DNA of 64,000 nt. Origin: Alcaligenaceae bacterium. GTDB taxonomy: Bacteria; Pseudomonadota; Gammaproteobacteria; Burkholderiales; Burkholderiaceae_B. The stretch is taken from assembly GCA_013416435.1 (NCBI GenBank), contig JACCEN010000012.1:44868-108867 (forward strand). The letters run 5' to 3'. Shown one piece after another: positions 1 through 8,457 of the stretch (the stretch's first letter is position 1; each line of letters starts with the position of its first letter). The position numbers and the translations under genes were made by a program. The notes below the pieces were generated by a model. It ran no database searches. It was given only the letters and a program-made list of their open reading frames with translations, and was not told the DNA's origin.

Positions 1-25
1 CAGACCCCATACGGGGTCTGACCCC
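1..25. repeat. Palindromic repeat, copy cut by the window edge
   Basis: The first 25 bases are the right-hand part of the dispersed palindrome (arm CAGACCCC, centre ATAC, arm GGGGTCTGACCCC). The left end lies outside the window. It sits 17 bases behind the stop codon of the CitE-like gene. Confidence 0.85.
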
Positions 26-42
26 AAAAAACTCGCACAGAT

Positions 43-897
43 TCATACCCCGGATGGAGTCCGGCCCCTCATCAACAAAGATTGCGCACGCTCTATTACC
101 GGGCGGTCTATCATCCGCCCCTCGAACGTTGCAGCGCCCAGCCCTCGCGCTTGCGCATCTTCGCCCGCCGCAACGACCGCCCGCGCCCACTCCAGCTCTT
201 TTTCGGATGGACTGAATCCGCGGTTGGCATGCGGTATTTGATTTGGGTGTATGCACACCGTGCCGGTAAATCCCATGGATCGAGCACGCGCCACCAGGCT
301 CGCATAGGACTCCATGTCGTGGATCTCGGCCACGCTGCCGGGCAAGCCCCAGCAAGCCAGGCCAAACGCGTGTGCGCAGTTGGCTACCGCGTGGGCGGCC
401 CAGGCCAGCGAGTCCGGTGTAGGCGCGATCGACATTTCGGTTGCGTAGTCTTCCCCCCCAAAACCCAGCGCCGCCACGCTCTGGTGGGCCGAGGCAATCG
501 ACTCCAGGCGCAGCACGCCCAAAGGCGTTTCGATCAAGGCAACGACAGGCAGCGACGCTGCGCCGTTCTTTTCCAGCCATGCACACAGGGTTTGAATCTG
601 CGCCGCCGACTCCACCTTCGGCAGCATGATGCCCGCAAGTCCCGTCGCGGGCAGGGCGGCCAGATCGGCGCGCAGCATGTCCGGATCGGCGTTGACGCGC
701 ACCAGCACAGGCGCCGCGCCGCCGATGCCCTGTATGGCATCGGCCAATTTTTCCCGGGCTTCCTGCTTGCGGTCCAGTGGAATCGCGTCTTCGAGATCGA
801 GAATCAGTGCATCGGCGCCCCGCTGCGCCGCCTTGGCGAGCAGATGCGTGGAAACGGCCGGCACGAACAGCACCGAGCGCAACATGTTCAAAGACAT
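43..897 (-). CDS. HpcH/HpaI aldolase / citrate lyase beta-like (CitE-like) protein
   Basis: A 284-residue CitE-like TIM-barrel protein. The family cleaves or condenses CoA thioesters of 3-hydroxy acids such as citramalyl-CoA or malyl-CoA, using Mg2+. Visible motifs are RSVLFVP near residue 7, DLEDAI near 35, VRVN near 66, PKVES near 93, IETP near 117, GGED near 141 (Mg ligand) and CIHPNQ near 218. The open frame continues 94 codons upstream, but that extension lies inside the CoA-transferase gene and looks out of frame with it. The ATG at 897, preceded by a G-rich stretch, fits the family's N-terminus. It overlaps the upstream CaiB gene by 10 bases, so the two are probably translationally coupled. 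Pairing with CaiB suggests activation of a dicarboxylic acid to its CoA ester followed by C-C cleavage. The substrate is unknown. Confidence 0.85.
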   Translation of the reverse strand: MSLNMLRSVLFVPAVSTHLLAKAAQRGADALILDLEDAIPLDRKQEAREKLADAIQGIGGAAPVLVRVNADPDMLRADLAALPATGLAGIMLPKVESAAQIQTLCAWLEKNGAASLPVVALIETPLGVLRLESIASAHQSVAALGFGGEDYATEMSIAPTPDSLAWAAHAVANCAHAFGLACWGLPGSVAEIHDMESYASLVARARSMGFTGTVCIHPNQIPHANRGFSPSEKELEWARAVVAAGEDAQARGLGAATFEGRMIDRPVIERAQSLLMRGRTPSGV

Positions 898-2144
898 CGT
901 ATGGCCCCCCTTTTCTGCATGGCCCGGATTTCCGCGTCGCCAATGCCGGCCTCCTTCAGAAGTTCGCCGGTATGCTGCCCCAGCCCTGGAGCGGGGCGGC
1001 GAATCGAGCCGGGCGTCCGGCTCAGGCGAGGCGTAACGTTGTGCATGACCGCGGCGCCCTGATCCGCCTCCAGCGCGATGTAGCACTCGCGCCCCACCAC
1101 GTGCCGATCGGACAGAAGCTGCGGCGCGTCGTAAACAGGGCCCAGGGTCACGCCTTTGCTTCTGAACAAGCCCAGGCACTCGTCAAGATTCATCTTCTTG
1201 ATGGCATCCGCAATCATCCCGTCCAGCTCCTCATCATTCGCCAGCCTGGCCTCGTTGGTGGAAAAACGGGGATCGTGGATCAGGTTCGGCCGCCCTATCG
1301 CTTCCATGACCCGCCGCGCCATGATGTCCGTCGACCCGGACAATGCGACCCAGCGGCCATCCTTGCAGCGGTAGGCATTGCGCGGCGAGGCGATCTTACG
1401 GGTGGGATCCGCCTTTTTTCCGGTCTCGGCATAGACCGAGACATCGGGCCCCATGATGGCCAGCATGGGCTCGAGCAGCGACAAGTCCACCACCTGGCCG
1501 CCGCCCCCGTTGACTTCGACTTCGCGCAGCGCCGCCAAGGTGGCAAACGCGCCGGTCAGGCCCGCGATCATATCGGCCAGCGCCATATTAGGCAGCTGCG
1601 GCACGCCATCGGGCGTCATGTGCTTGTGCGCGTATCCGCTGAACCCTTCCACCAGACTGCCGAAGCCCGGCAAGGTCCGGTAAGGGCCGCTTTGCCCCCA
1701 TCCCGACACACGCACGATGACGAGCCCGGGATTCAAGGCATGCAGACTCTCGGGATCGAACCCCATGTTCTCGAGGGTGCCCGGACGGAAACTTTCGATG
1801 AGAACCTGCGCAGACTTCAGCAAGCCGCGCAGCGCGTTACGGGCTTCCTCGTCGCGCAGATCGATCGCCAGGCTGCGCTTGTTACGGGCATAGATGCGCC
1901 ACCAGGCATCCAGTTCCCCTCCGTGCTCGAGCTCTTCCTTCCAATGGCGCAGCGTGTCTCCCGCTTTCGGCGACTCGATCTTGATGACGTCGGCGCCGAA
2001 GTCGGCAAGCTGCAGCGACAGCATATTGCCCGCGACGAGCCGCGACATGTCCAGGACGCGAACGCGGTCCAGCACGCCCCGCAAGGCGGGATCGGGGCGC
2101 AAGGCCGCCAACGCCGTGGCGGGTGTAGCCCGGCTGCCCGTCAT
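888..2144 (-). CDS. CaiB/BaiF family CoA-transferase
   Basis: A 418-residue class III CoA-transferase, the usual family length. It moves CoA between carboxylic acids through an aspartyl-CoA intermediate in the cytoplasm. The N-terminal block GVLDRVRVLDMSRLVAGN, then ADFGADVIKIESPKAGD and NKRSLAIDLRD, are typical CaiB segments. The likely catalytic Asp lies in ALADMIAG near residue 193. The ATG at 2144 overlaps the stop of the upstream Bug gene by four bases (ATGA). Gene order Bug, CaiB, CitE-like points to uptake of an acid, CoA transfer, then lyase cleavage. Itaconate, mesaconate or citramalate routes use this pair, but no hydratase is adjacent, so this remains inference. Confidence 0.9.
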   Translation of the reverse strand: MTGSRATPATALAALRPDPALRGVLDRVRVLDMSRLVAGNMLSLQLADFGADVIKIESPKAGDTLRHWKEELEHGGELDAWWRIYARNKRSLAIDLRDEEARNALRGLLKSAQVLIESFRPGTLENMGFDPESLHALNPGLVIVRVSGWGQSGPYRTLPGFGSLVEGFSGYAHKHMTPDGVPQLPNMALADMIAGLTGAFATLAALREVEVNGGGGQVVDLSLLEPMLAIMGPDVSVYAETGKKADPTRKIASPRNAYRCKDGRWVALSGSTDIMARRVMEAIGRPNLIHDPRFSTNEARLANDEELDGMIADAIKKMNLDECLGLFRSKGVTLGPVYDAPQLLSDRHVVGRECYIALEADQGAAVMHNVTPRLSRTPGSIRRPAPGLGQHTGELLKEAGIGDAEIRAMQKRGAIRCL

Positions 2145-3124
2145 TTTGGATTCAAGCCCAGATCCGCCACCAGCCCTTGCCAGAAGGGCGCCTGTTGATT
2201 CAGCTGTGCAAGGAATTCATCGTTGCTCACGTGGAGCACCGTGGATTCGGTGGCTGCAAATTGTTCCTGCAGCTTGGGGTTGCGCAGCGCTTCCTCCACC
2301 GCCAGCTTGATCTTGCGTACGGCTTCGGGCGGTACTCCCTTCGGCGCAAACAACCCGCCAAGCACGCCGATTGCCGGCCCTTCCAGCCCGGCCTCGGCCA
2401 GCGTGGGGACATTGGGCAAAGACGCCTCGCGCTTGTCGCCCGTGACCGCCAGCGCCCGTAGCTTGCCCGAGTTGATATGCCGCATCGATGCCGTCAATGA
2501 ATCGGTGGCGAACAGCACCTGGCCGCTCATCAGATCGGTAAGCGCCGCCCCGCTGCCCTGGTAGGGTACGTGGGTGGCTTCCAGGCCGGCGCGGCGCAGG
2601 AAGCTTTCCGTGCCCAGGTGCGTCATGGTGCCCATGCCGGCGGACGCATAGGCGGACGGCTTGGCGCGTATGGTGTCGATCAGCTCCTTGATGTCCTTGG
2701 GCGCTTCGGGCGTGTTCGCCACAAGTACCGCAAAGGGCGCCCATAGAATCGGAGCCACCGGGGTGAAATCATCGAGTGTGTAGTTGGCCGCCGAATTCAT
2801 GACCGGTACGACGAGCAACTGGGCGGTGGACGTGAACAGGATCGTATATCCGTCCGCCGGAGCGCGCTTCACCGACTGGTGGGCGATGATGCCGCCCGCC
2901 CCCGGCCGGTTCTCCGCAATAATCGTCTGCCCCAGCGAGGGCGCCATGAAGGTGGCCAGCATGCGGCCCACGACATCGCTGCCCGAGCCCGGCGCTTGCG
3001 GAATGACAAGGGTGACCGGCTTGGCGGGAAAGTCGCTTGCCGAGGCTTGCGCGAGCACCGGCCCGCATAACGCCATGGAAGAAAAAGCCGCCAGCAAGCG
3101 GCGTCGAGAAATTAGCTGCACCAT
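2141..3124 (-). CDS. Bug-family periplasmic solute-binding protein (tripartite tricarboxylate receptor)
   Basis: A 327-residue Bug/TctC-type receptor with a signal peptide (basic MVQLISRRRLL, hydrophobic run, Ala-rich end near residue 28). Family blocks are FPAKPVTLVIPQAPGSGSDVVGRMLA near residue 33, IAENRPGAGG near 69, HVPYQGSGAALTDLMSGQV near 185 and a late VPTLAEAG. Bug proteins bind small carboxylates or amides in the periplasm and normally serve a TctAB carrier, which is absent here. The ATG at 3124 has a strong AGGAG site seven bases upstream. It is the first gene of the Bug, CaiB, CitE-like operon and is divergent from the MarR gene, which is the likely regulator. Confidence 0.92.
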   Translation of the reverse strand: MVQLISRRRLLAAFSSMALCGPVLAQASASDFPAKPVTLVIPQAPGSGSDVVGRMLATFMAPSLGQTIIAENRPGAGGIIAHQSVKRAPADGYTILFTSTAQLLVVPVMNSAANYTLDDFTPVAPILWAPFAVLVANTPEAPKDIKELIDTIRAKPSAYASAGMGTMTHLGTESFLRRAGLEATHVPYQGSGAALTDLMSGQVLFATDSLTASMRHINSGKLRALAVTGDKREASLPNVPTLAEAGLEGPAIGVLGGLFAPKGVPPEAVRKIKLAVEEALRNPKLQEQFAATESTVLHVSNDEFLAQLNQQAPFWQGLVADLGLNPK

Positions 3125-3160
3125 CGTCTCCTTTATTGTTCCGGCATGGAATCAGTTATG

Positions 3161-3202
3161 TTTACGCTTGAATGAGAGTATATATTATTATGTGCTATAG
3201 CA
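3161..3202 (+). promoter_or_regulatory. Candidate promoter and small palindrome before the MarR gene
   Basis: TTTACG (3161-3166), a 16-base spacer and TATTAT (3183-3188) make a fair sigma-70-type promoter reading toward the MarR gene. The palindrome TGCTATAGCA (3193-3202) lies at about the start site and could be a MarR operator shared with the divergent Bug operon. Both assignments come from reading the sequence only. Confidence 0.4.
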
Positions 3203-3211
3203 AACATTGCC

Positions 3212-3757
3212 ATGACAAATAAAATCAAATCGACCACATCGAAGAAAAACGTCCGTCTCGCCACGGAAGATCAATTGGCTCAGCATGTGCCCGAAACGTT
3301 GATCACCTATCGCGTATTCGTGGCGGCCCAGGCCATGTCGCGCCTGGTGGATGCGTCCGTACGCTCGTCCATGGACCTGACGAGCCGCCAATGGCGCATA
3401 CTGGTGGTGTTGAATCGCCTCGGCACCGCCGCTTCCGGCGATGTCGCCCGCCTGGCGAGCTATGACCACAGCCAGGTCAGCCGCATCGCGGTCGAGCTCA
3501 CCAAGCTGGGCCTGATCCAGCAGAACAGCGACGGCAAGGACCGCCGCAAGCAATTGCTGTCTTTGACGAAAAAAGGAATCGAGTATCTGCGCGTCGGCCT
3601 GCCCGCCTCGCTGGAGCGCGAAAGACGCCTGCGTGCGCGGCTCAGCACAAGCGAATACGAAGTCTTTTGCCGCGCCCTGAGCGTGCTGACTGATGAAGCG
3701 GGGATATTGCTGGATGAGGGCGAGGGGTCAGACCCCGTACGGGGTCTGACCCCATAA
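3212..3757 (+). CDS. MarR family transcriptional regulator
   Basis: A 181-residue winged-helix regulator. The core SRLVDASVRSSMDLTSRQWRILVVLNRLGTAASGDVARLASYDHSQVSRIAVELTKLGLIQQ with a DGKDRRKQLLSLTKKG wing (residues about 46-126) is classical MarR. MarR proteins bind DNA as dimers and usually release on binding a phenolic or acidic ligand. It is divergent from the Bug, CaiB, CitE-like operon 87 bases away, so that operon is the likely target. The last ten residues (GSDPVRGLTP) are encoded by a copy of the palindromic repeat, and the stop lies just after it. The repeat may therefore have replaced an older C-terminus. Confidence 0.9.
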   Translation: MTNKIKSTTSKKNVRLATEDQLAQHVPETLITYRVFVAAQAMSRLVDASVRSSMDLTSRQWRILVVLNRLGTAASGDVARLASYDHSQVSRIAVELTKLGLIQQNSDGKDRRKQLLSLTKKGIEYLRVGLPASLERERRLRARLSTSEYEVFCRALSVLTDEAGILLDEGEGSDPVRGLTP

Positions 3758-3880
3758 CCTTTCCCCCAGGGGTCAGGCCCCGCATGGGGTCTGACCCCGA
3801 AAATGGTGTTGGGGTCAGACCCGACAGGGTCTGACCCCCAGAATCCCCGCGAGGGGTCAGACCCTGTCGGGTCTGACCCC
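3724..3880. repeat. Cluster of four palindromic repeat units between convergent genes
   Basis: Units lie at 3724-3753 (30 bases, perfect palindrome with centre GTAC), 3769-3798 (centre GCAT, one G.T mismatch), 3811-3838 (28 bases, centre GACA) and 3853-3880 (28 bases, centre TGTC). The last two are exact reverse complements of each other. The cluster overlaps the 3' ends of the MarR gene and the convergent LysR gene. Each unit would fold into a strong hairpin, so a bidirectional terminator or RNA-end function is plausible. No U-tract is present. Confidence 0.9.
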
Positions 3881-4864
3881 AAAAGCTGTCGACCCTTCCC
3901 CCATGACGATCAGCTTTTCGGTCCCGGGTGCAACCCGTTCCAGCGCGGGCAGCAGGGTTTCGCGCACGGCATGGACCGCGGCGTCATACGACTCGTCGAA
4001 AAGCTTCCCGTGCTCGCCGTCCCTGCCCACCAGATAAATCGAGCGGCCGGCGTGTATGTTGTCGAGCATGCCGACTCTTACCATGGAGGCGTGCTGCATG
4101 CCCTGCACCAGGCAGCTGGGCGTGGTAATGGCCCAGCCCAGGCCGGCGGCCACCATCGCCACCAAGGTATCCGCGGTATCGACCTCGAGGCGCAAAGGCG
4201 CTTTCACGCCCAGTCGCCGCAACAGCGTTTCCACCTGCGCACCCAGGTGGGACTGAGAATTGAAACGGATGAACGGCGTGGAGGCCGCCAGTTTATGCAT
4301 CGCTTCGCGCGAGTAGCGGGTGGTCTTGATGCTCTTGGAAGTGAGCAGTATGAAGCTTTCGGAAAATAGGCATCGGTCCACCTTGCCTTCCAGCCATTCG
4401 CAGGCGTCGGTGGTCACCACGATGTCGAACTCGCGGGCCATCAGTTGCTCGCCCTGGAAAGGCGTGAGGCCCGTTCGCACAGCAAGCCGCAAGGTCTTGT
4501 CCAGCAGGCGCTTGATGAACGTAGGGCCGCAGGTTGCCGCGAACGAGTCGACCAGCCCGATGGTGACCTGGGGAGAGATCCCCAGGTTGGCTTCCAGAAC
4601 CTGCGACCTGATCTGCGCGCTTTCCGCCAGCAGCGCCTTGCTTTTGTTCAGCAGGAGCACGGCGGCCGCCGTCATCTGCAGCGGCCGGCGCTTGCGGTCG
4701 AACAACACCGCTCCCAACTGTTCTTCCAGCTGGCGCATGCTTTGCGAAACGGCAGACTGGGTCATGCCGAGGCGAGACGCCCCGGCCGACATGCTGCGTT
4801 CTTCGGCAACCGCCACGAATACTTCAAGCGTTGCCAGGTCCAGGTGTTTGTATCGGGCGCTCAT
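3857..4864 (-). CDS. LysR family transcriptional regulator
   Basis: About 335 residues. An N-terminal LysR HTH runs from DLATLEVFVAVAEERSMSAGASRLGMTQSAVSQSMRQLEEQLGAVLFDRKRRPLQMT (residues about 8-65), followed by a periplasmic-binding-like effector domain. The ATG at 4864 is chosen over 4924 because the LysR domain normally starts within about ten residues and AAGGA lies upstream. The stop falls inside a palindromic repeat, so the C-terminal FGVRPDRV is repeat-derived. It is the last gene of the minus-strand operon with the aspartase-like lyase, dipeptidase-like and hydrolase genes, and may regulate it. Confidence 0.88.
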   Translation of the reverse strand: MSARYKHLDLATLEVFVAVAEERSMSAGASRLGMTQSAVSQSMRQLEEQLGAVLFDRKRRPLQMTAAAVLLLNKSKALLAESAQIRSQVLEANLGISPQVTIGLVDSFAATCGPTFIKRLLDKTLRLAVRTGLTPFQGEQLMAREFDIVVTTDACEWLEGKVDRCLFSESFILLTSKSIKTTRYSREAMHKLAASTPFIRFNSQSHLGAQVETLLRRLGVKAPLRLEVDTADTLVAMVAAGLGWAITTPSCLVQGMQHASMVRVGMLDNIHAGRSIYLVGRDGEHGKLFDESYDAAVHAVRETLLPALERVAPGTEKLIVMGEGSTAFGVRPDRV

Positions 4865-4952
4865 GGAAATGCAATCCTTGCCTTCGAGGCCCGCAAATTT
4901 GTCACCAAGGCCAAGGCCCGCCAATGCCCGGGCCCTGGCTTGACGGCGCTTG

Positions 4953-6413
4953 CTATGCGGACGATGGCACGACGTAAGCGGAAGCTTTCACCAGTTCAAA
5001 AGAATCATTGTGCGTGAGATAGCCCTTTTCGACCATTTGCTCGACGAAGCTCCGTCCCGCATGATGGGCTTCATGGACAATCGCGGCGGTCACATCGTAC
5101 CCCAGCTTGGGAATGAAGGCCGTCGCCACCGCAGACGAGCGTAGCACGTTGTCGACGTTCCTTTCCTCGTTGGCCCGCAGCCCCTTCACGCAACGCTCGC
5201 GAAACAGGCGGATACCGTTATTGAGCAGCGAAATGGAGTCCGAAACGCGGGACAGGATGATGGGTTCGAAATGATTGATTTCCAGCTGCCCCGCCTGGGC
5301 GCTTTGGGCAACGCACACGTCGTTGCCCACCACCGCATAGCCCAGTTGCACGATGCCGATCGCCACGACGGGATTCACCTTGCCCGGCATGATGGACGAC
5401 CCCGCCTGGACGGGCGGCAGCAGAATCTCGCCGATGCCACCGACGGGCCCCGAGCTGAGCAGGATCAGGTCCGAGGCCACTTTGCCCATTGCCGTCGCAA
5501 TGGTGCGCAATTCAGCGGATACGCGCGAGAACGCGTCCATGTTCTGCATGGCATCGAATGGATCGTTTGCCGGACTGAAGTCCACGCCCGTGATTTCACG
5601 CAAATGCGCAAAGACGCCGTCCTTATAGCCGGGTGGCGAACCAAAGCCCGTGCCGATGGCGGTCGCGCCCAGCGGCAGGTCCAGAAGCTGCCCTTGCGCT
5701 TCCCGCAACTGATCCGCGAGCCGATGGGTCAAAGCGGCATAGCCCTGGAATCGCTGCCCCAGATACATGGGTTGAGCGTCCTGCAGGCAGGTCCGTCCCA
5801 GATGAAGGATGTGCTTGAACTCATCCGCCTTCTCGTCGAAAACGCTTGCCAGCTCGTCGATCTCGTCCGCCAGGCCCGTCAGGCGCGCATGCACCGCGAT
5901 CTTCATCGCCGACGGATAGACATCGTTGGTGGACTGGGACCGGTTGACATGGTCGTTCGGATGCACCCGATCGTACTTGCCCAACTCGCCGCCCAGCAGT
6001 TGCTGAGCCCGGTTGGCGATGACTTCATTGAAGTTCATGTTCGTCGACGTCCCGCCCGAACCCTCGATGACGTCCACCAGCAGCTGGTCCGTGTACATGC
6101 CCGACATCAGGTCCTGGCATGCCCGGGCGATGGCCTCGGCCACCTGCGGCGCAATGATGCCCAGCTGGCCGTTGGTCCGCGCCGCGGCAAGCTTGCACTG
6201 TGCAAACGCCTTGGCGAATTCCGTCTCGCAGCCAACGCTTCTTTGGGAGAATCCCAGGTTATGGTATCCGCGAAAGGTGTTGGCCCCGTACAGGGCGTTC
6301 GCGGAAAGGGTTACGTTACCCAAGTGATCTGTTTCTATCCTGGTATCAGGCACAATTTTCCCCTGCAAGGACTCTATCGGTGACATCTCTGTTCGTTGCG
6401 TATCGCTAGGCAT
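4953..6413 (-). CDS. Aspartase/fumarase superfamily lyase (aspartate ammonia-lyase-like)
   Basis: A 486-residue lyase closest by eye to aspartase. Motifs are GGTSTNMNFNEVIANRA near residue 120, HPNDHVNRSQSTND near 151, LHLGRTCLQDAQPM near 203 and the signature GSSIMPGKVNP at 338-348. These enzymes eliminate ammonia, amines or water to give fumarate by carbanion chemistry. Unlike usual aspartases, where the signature is followed by Pro-Glu (NPVVPE), this protein has NPVVAI, so substrate use may differ. The start at 6413 has only a weak ribosome site. It begins six bases after the M19-like gene. Linkage to a dipeptidase-like gene and a nearby DadA-like oxidase suggests amino-acid or N-substituted aspartate breakdown. 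That is inference. Confidence 0.85.
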   Translation of the reverse strand: MPSDTQRTEMSPIESLQGKIVPDTRIETDHLGNVTLSANALYGANTFRGYHNLGFSQRSVGCETEFAKAFAQCKLAAARTNGQLGIIAPQVAEAIARACQDLMSGMYTDQLLVDVIEGSGGTSTNMNFNEVIANRAQQLLGGELGKYDRVHPNDHVNRSQSTNDVYPSAMKIAVHARLTGLADEIDELASVFDEKADEFKHILHLGRTCLQDAQPMYLGQRFQGYAALTHRLADQLREAQGQLLDLPLGATAIGTGFGSPPGYKDGVFAHLREITGVDFSPANDPFDAMQNMDAFSRVSAELRTIATAMGKVASDLILLSSGPVGGIGEILLPPVQAGSSIMPGKVNPVVAIGIVQLGYAVVGNDVCVAQSAQAGQLEINHFEPIILSRVSDSISLLNNGIRLFRERCVKGLRANEERNVDNVLRSSAVATAFIPKLGYDVTAAIVHEAHHAGRSFVEQMVEKGYLTHNDSFELVKASAYVVPSSA

Positions 6414-6419
6414 GATGCA

Positions 6420-7400
6420 TCACCCGATGGTCTCGCCCAGGAAGCGCAGCCAGTTCTCGCCCAGCACGCCTCGTATGCGCTGCTCCGTCCAGCCCCGCCT
6501 TTCCATCGCGGCGGTAAGATTGGGGTAATGGGCCAGCGAATCCAGCCCCTTGACGAAAGGCGCTTTTCCACGGCCCGGGTTCGCCCGGCGGGCGTATCCC
6601 TTGTCTCGCCTCAGCCAATCGAAATACTCGTCGTCCTGCCCCTGCGTGAAATCGGTGCCTATGCCGATATTGCCTTCGCCGCAGATGTTGATCATGTACT
6701 CGAACAGCTCCAGGCAATCGTCCAGCGTCGTGTCGGCACCGGTCTTCATGAATGGCGGATAGGGCGCAACGCCCACGAATCCGCCGTGGTCGATGATTTC
6801 GCGCAATTGCTCGTCGGTCTTGTTGCGCGAATTGGCGAACATGCCATATGCGCCGACGTGCGTGTAGGCGCAGGGAAGCTTTGAATGCGCGATCGTGTCG
6901 GATGCCGTCTTGATTCCCACATGCGACAGATCGACCAGCATCCGCTGCTGGTTCATCGTGTCGATCATCTCGCGCCCGAAGTCCGACAAGCCGCCGTCCC
7001 GGCTTTCCCAGCACCCCGAACCGGCAAGGTTCTGCGTGTTGTAGGTCAACTGCACGACACTGACGCCCAGTTCCTTGAACAAGGGCAGGAAGTCGAGCCG
7101 GTCTTCGATTGCGCTGGTGTTCTGCCAGCCCAGCAGTATTCCCACCTTGCCAAGCTCCTTGGCCTTGCGGATGTCCGCCGCAGACCGCACTTGCATGATG
7201 ATGTCGCCATGCTCCACGAAGGCCTGCTTCCACCAGGCAATGTTGATCAAGGTGCCGCGCGTGCCTTCCCATATCGAGCAGGTGCAATTGGCGGCCGTCA
7301 GACCGCCCTTGTGCATGTCCTCGAATACCTCTCGGGACCAGCGGGATAAGACCAGGCCATCGATGACGACGGCCGACTGATGAAGCGAATTCACTGACAT
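6420..7400 (-). CDS. Peptidase M19 (membrane dipeptidase) family protein lacking the first metal-ligand pair
   Basis: A 326-residue member of the renal dipeptidase family. Blocks are DRLDFLPLFKELGVSVVQLTYNTQNLAGSG near residue 100, LVDLSHVG near 155, CAYTHVGAYGMFANSRNKTDEQL near 177 and IGIGTDF near 245. Metal-ligand equivalents Glu99, His160 and His181 and the catalytic Asp250 are visible. However, the N-terminal HxD ligand pair of active M19 enzymes is replaced by IDGLVLSR (residues 13-20). It may be a mono-metal or altered enzyme. The start at 7400 is set by AGGAG seven bases upstream. The longer reading to 7625 enters the next gene. It sits between the hydrolase and the aspartase-like gene in one operon. 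Confidence 0.85.
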   Translation of the reverse strand: MSVNSLHQSAVVIDGLVLSRWSREVFEDMHKGGLTAANCTCSIWEGTRGTLINIAWWKQAFVEHGDIIMQVRSAADIRKAKELGKVGILLGWQNTSAIEDRLDFLPLFKELGVSVVQLTYNTQNLAGSGCWESRDGGLSDFGREMIDTMNQQRMLVDLSHVGIKTASDTIAHSKLPCAYTHVGAYGMFANSRNKTDEQLREIIDHGGFVGVAPYPPFMKTGADTTLDDCLELFEYMINICGEGNIGIGTDFTQGQDDEYFDWLRRDKGYARRANPGRGKAPFVKGLDSLAHYPNLTAAMERRGWTEQRIRGVLGENWLRFLGETIG

Positions 7401-7444
7401 TTCTTCTCCTGTTGAATCATTCTTGTTCATAACCCGCCGATGGG

Positions 7445-8233
7445 TCAGGCCTGTAGAAAAGGCAAGGCGTGCCTTAGGAATTCCGCGGGCAAGGTTTCCG
7501 CGAAAAGATGGCCGCCATGCTCGAGCACGGCGAGTTCGGCCTGTGGAATCGCCTGGGCCGCATCGCGCGCGAACCACCATGGCATCACGAGGTCGTCCCT
7601 GGCGCCCATGACCAGCGTGGGGCATTGGATTTTCGGGTAGAGCTCCCTGGCATCGAAGGCCAGTATCGCCTCCAGCCTGCCGGCGATGCCGACCGCATCC
7701 TGCGGAGCGGAAAGCGCCTGCCGCGCCTTCGCATCAAAGTCCTGAAGATGATCGCGCCGATACTCCGGCGGATAGATCAGCAGCGTATTGAAATGAAAGT
7801 AATGGTCGGCCGGCATGCTGTGCGCGGCGGCAATACGCATTCTTTGCAGATTGATCAGGTAGTCGTCTCCGTGCGTCCAGGGCGCGGCAAGAATCAGCCG
7901 GGACACGCGCCTGGCATGCCTCACCGCAAGCGCGGTGGCCTTGCCGGTGCCGGTCGAGATTCCGATGACGTCGGCCTGTTCGAACCCGGCAACATCCATC
8001 AAGGCGGAAATATCGTCGGCCAGCATATCCATCGGACATGTCTGGTCCGCGGCATCGCTGCGCCCCGTGCCGCGCTGGTCGTAGGTGAGCACCGTTCTAT
8101 GGCGCGCCAGCTGGTCGATCAGTGCCTGCCTGGCGGCGGGTCCGGTTCCCTGACCTGTCGTCAGGACGAGCGGGCTTCCCGCACCCACGACTTCATAGTG
8201 GATGGATGTCCCGTTCACATTGGCTTTCGGCAT
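7445..8233 (-). CDS. Alpha/beta hydrolase
   Basis: A 262-residue alpha/beta-hydrolase fold enzyme. The nucleophile elbow GISTG (Ser near residue 95), an Asp in GARDDLVMP near 212 and a His in LEHGGHLF near 240 give the triad. The oxyanion-side strand reads PLVLTTGQGTG instead of the usual HG. The start ATG at 8233 has AAGGA six bases upstream. It resembles 3-oxoadipate enol-lactonase-type and general esterase members, but the substrate cannot be told. It is the first gene of the minus-strand operon leading to the dipeptidase-like, lyase and LysR genes. Confidence 0.85.
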   Translation of the reverse strand: MPKANVNGTSIHYEVVGAGSPLVLTTGQGTGPAARQALIDQLARHRTVLTYDQRGTGRSDAADQTCPMDMLADDISALMDVAGFEQADVIGISTGTGKATALAVRHARRVSRLILAAPWTHGDDYLINLQRMRIAAAHSMPADHYFHFNTLLIYPPEYRRDHLQDFDAKARQALSAPQDAVGIAGRLEAILAFDARELYPKIQCPTLVMGARDDLVMPWWFARDAAQAIPQAELAVLEHGGHLFAETLPAEFLRHALPFLQA

Positions 8234-8457
8234 GTGCTTCCTTGGTGTGTGATTCGTCTGGAGGAAATATTAGCCATCCGGACACCCGGCGCCTAGGACG
8301 TGCACGCCATCATCGGTCAAATTGAACCTAACTATTAGATTCGCTTATGCGGCGCCGGCACATGGTCCTGATGGGATGACGCCACAGTAATATGCGCCGG
8401 CAACCCCAAGGCAGATCAAATCGCCGTGTCCACGAAATAAGGAAACAGGAGAGAGCA
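8234..8457. promoter_or_regulatory. Divergent intergenic region, promoter weakly visible
   Basis: This 224-base region separates the hydrolase operon (minus) from the Bug operon (plus) and must hold both promoters. TTGAAC (8323-8328), a 16-base spacer and TTATGC (8345-8350) form only a weak plus-strand candidate. I see no repeat, RNA gene or clear operator. Confidence 0.3.

Noticed and set aside
777-2198. Plus-strand open frame of 473 codons across the CaiB gene
   Set aside because: Antisense shadow; the minus-strand CaiB reading has clear family motifs and coupled neighbours.
3724-3880. Regular repeats that could be taken for a short CRISPR array
   Set aside because: Units are full palindromes of 27-30 bases with spacers of only 12-15 bases, they occur singly at many loci, and no cas gene is present.
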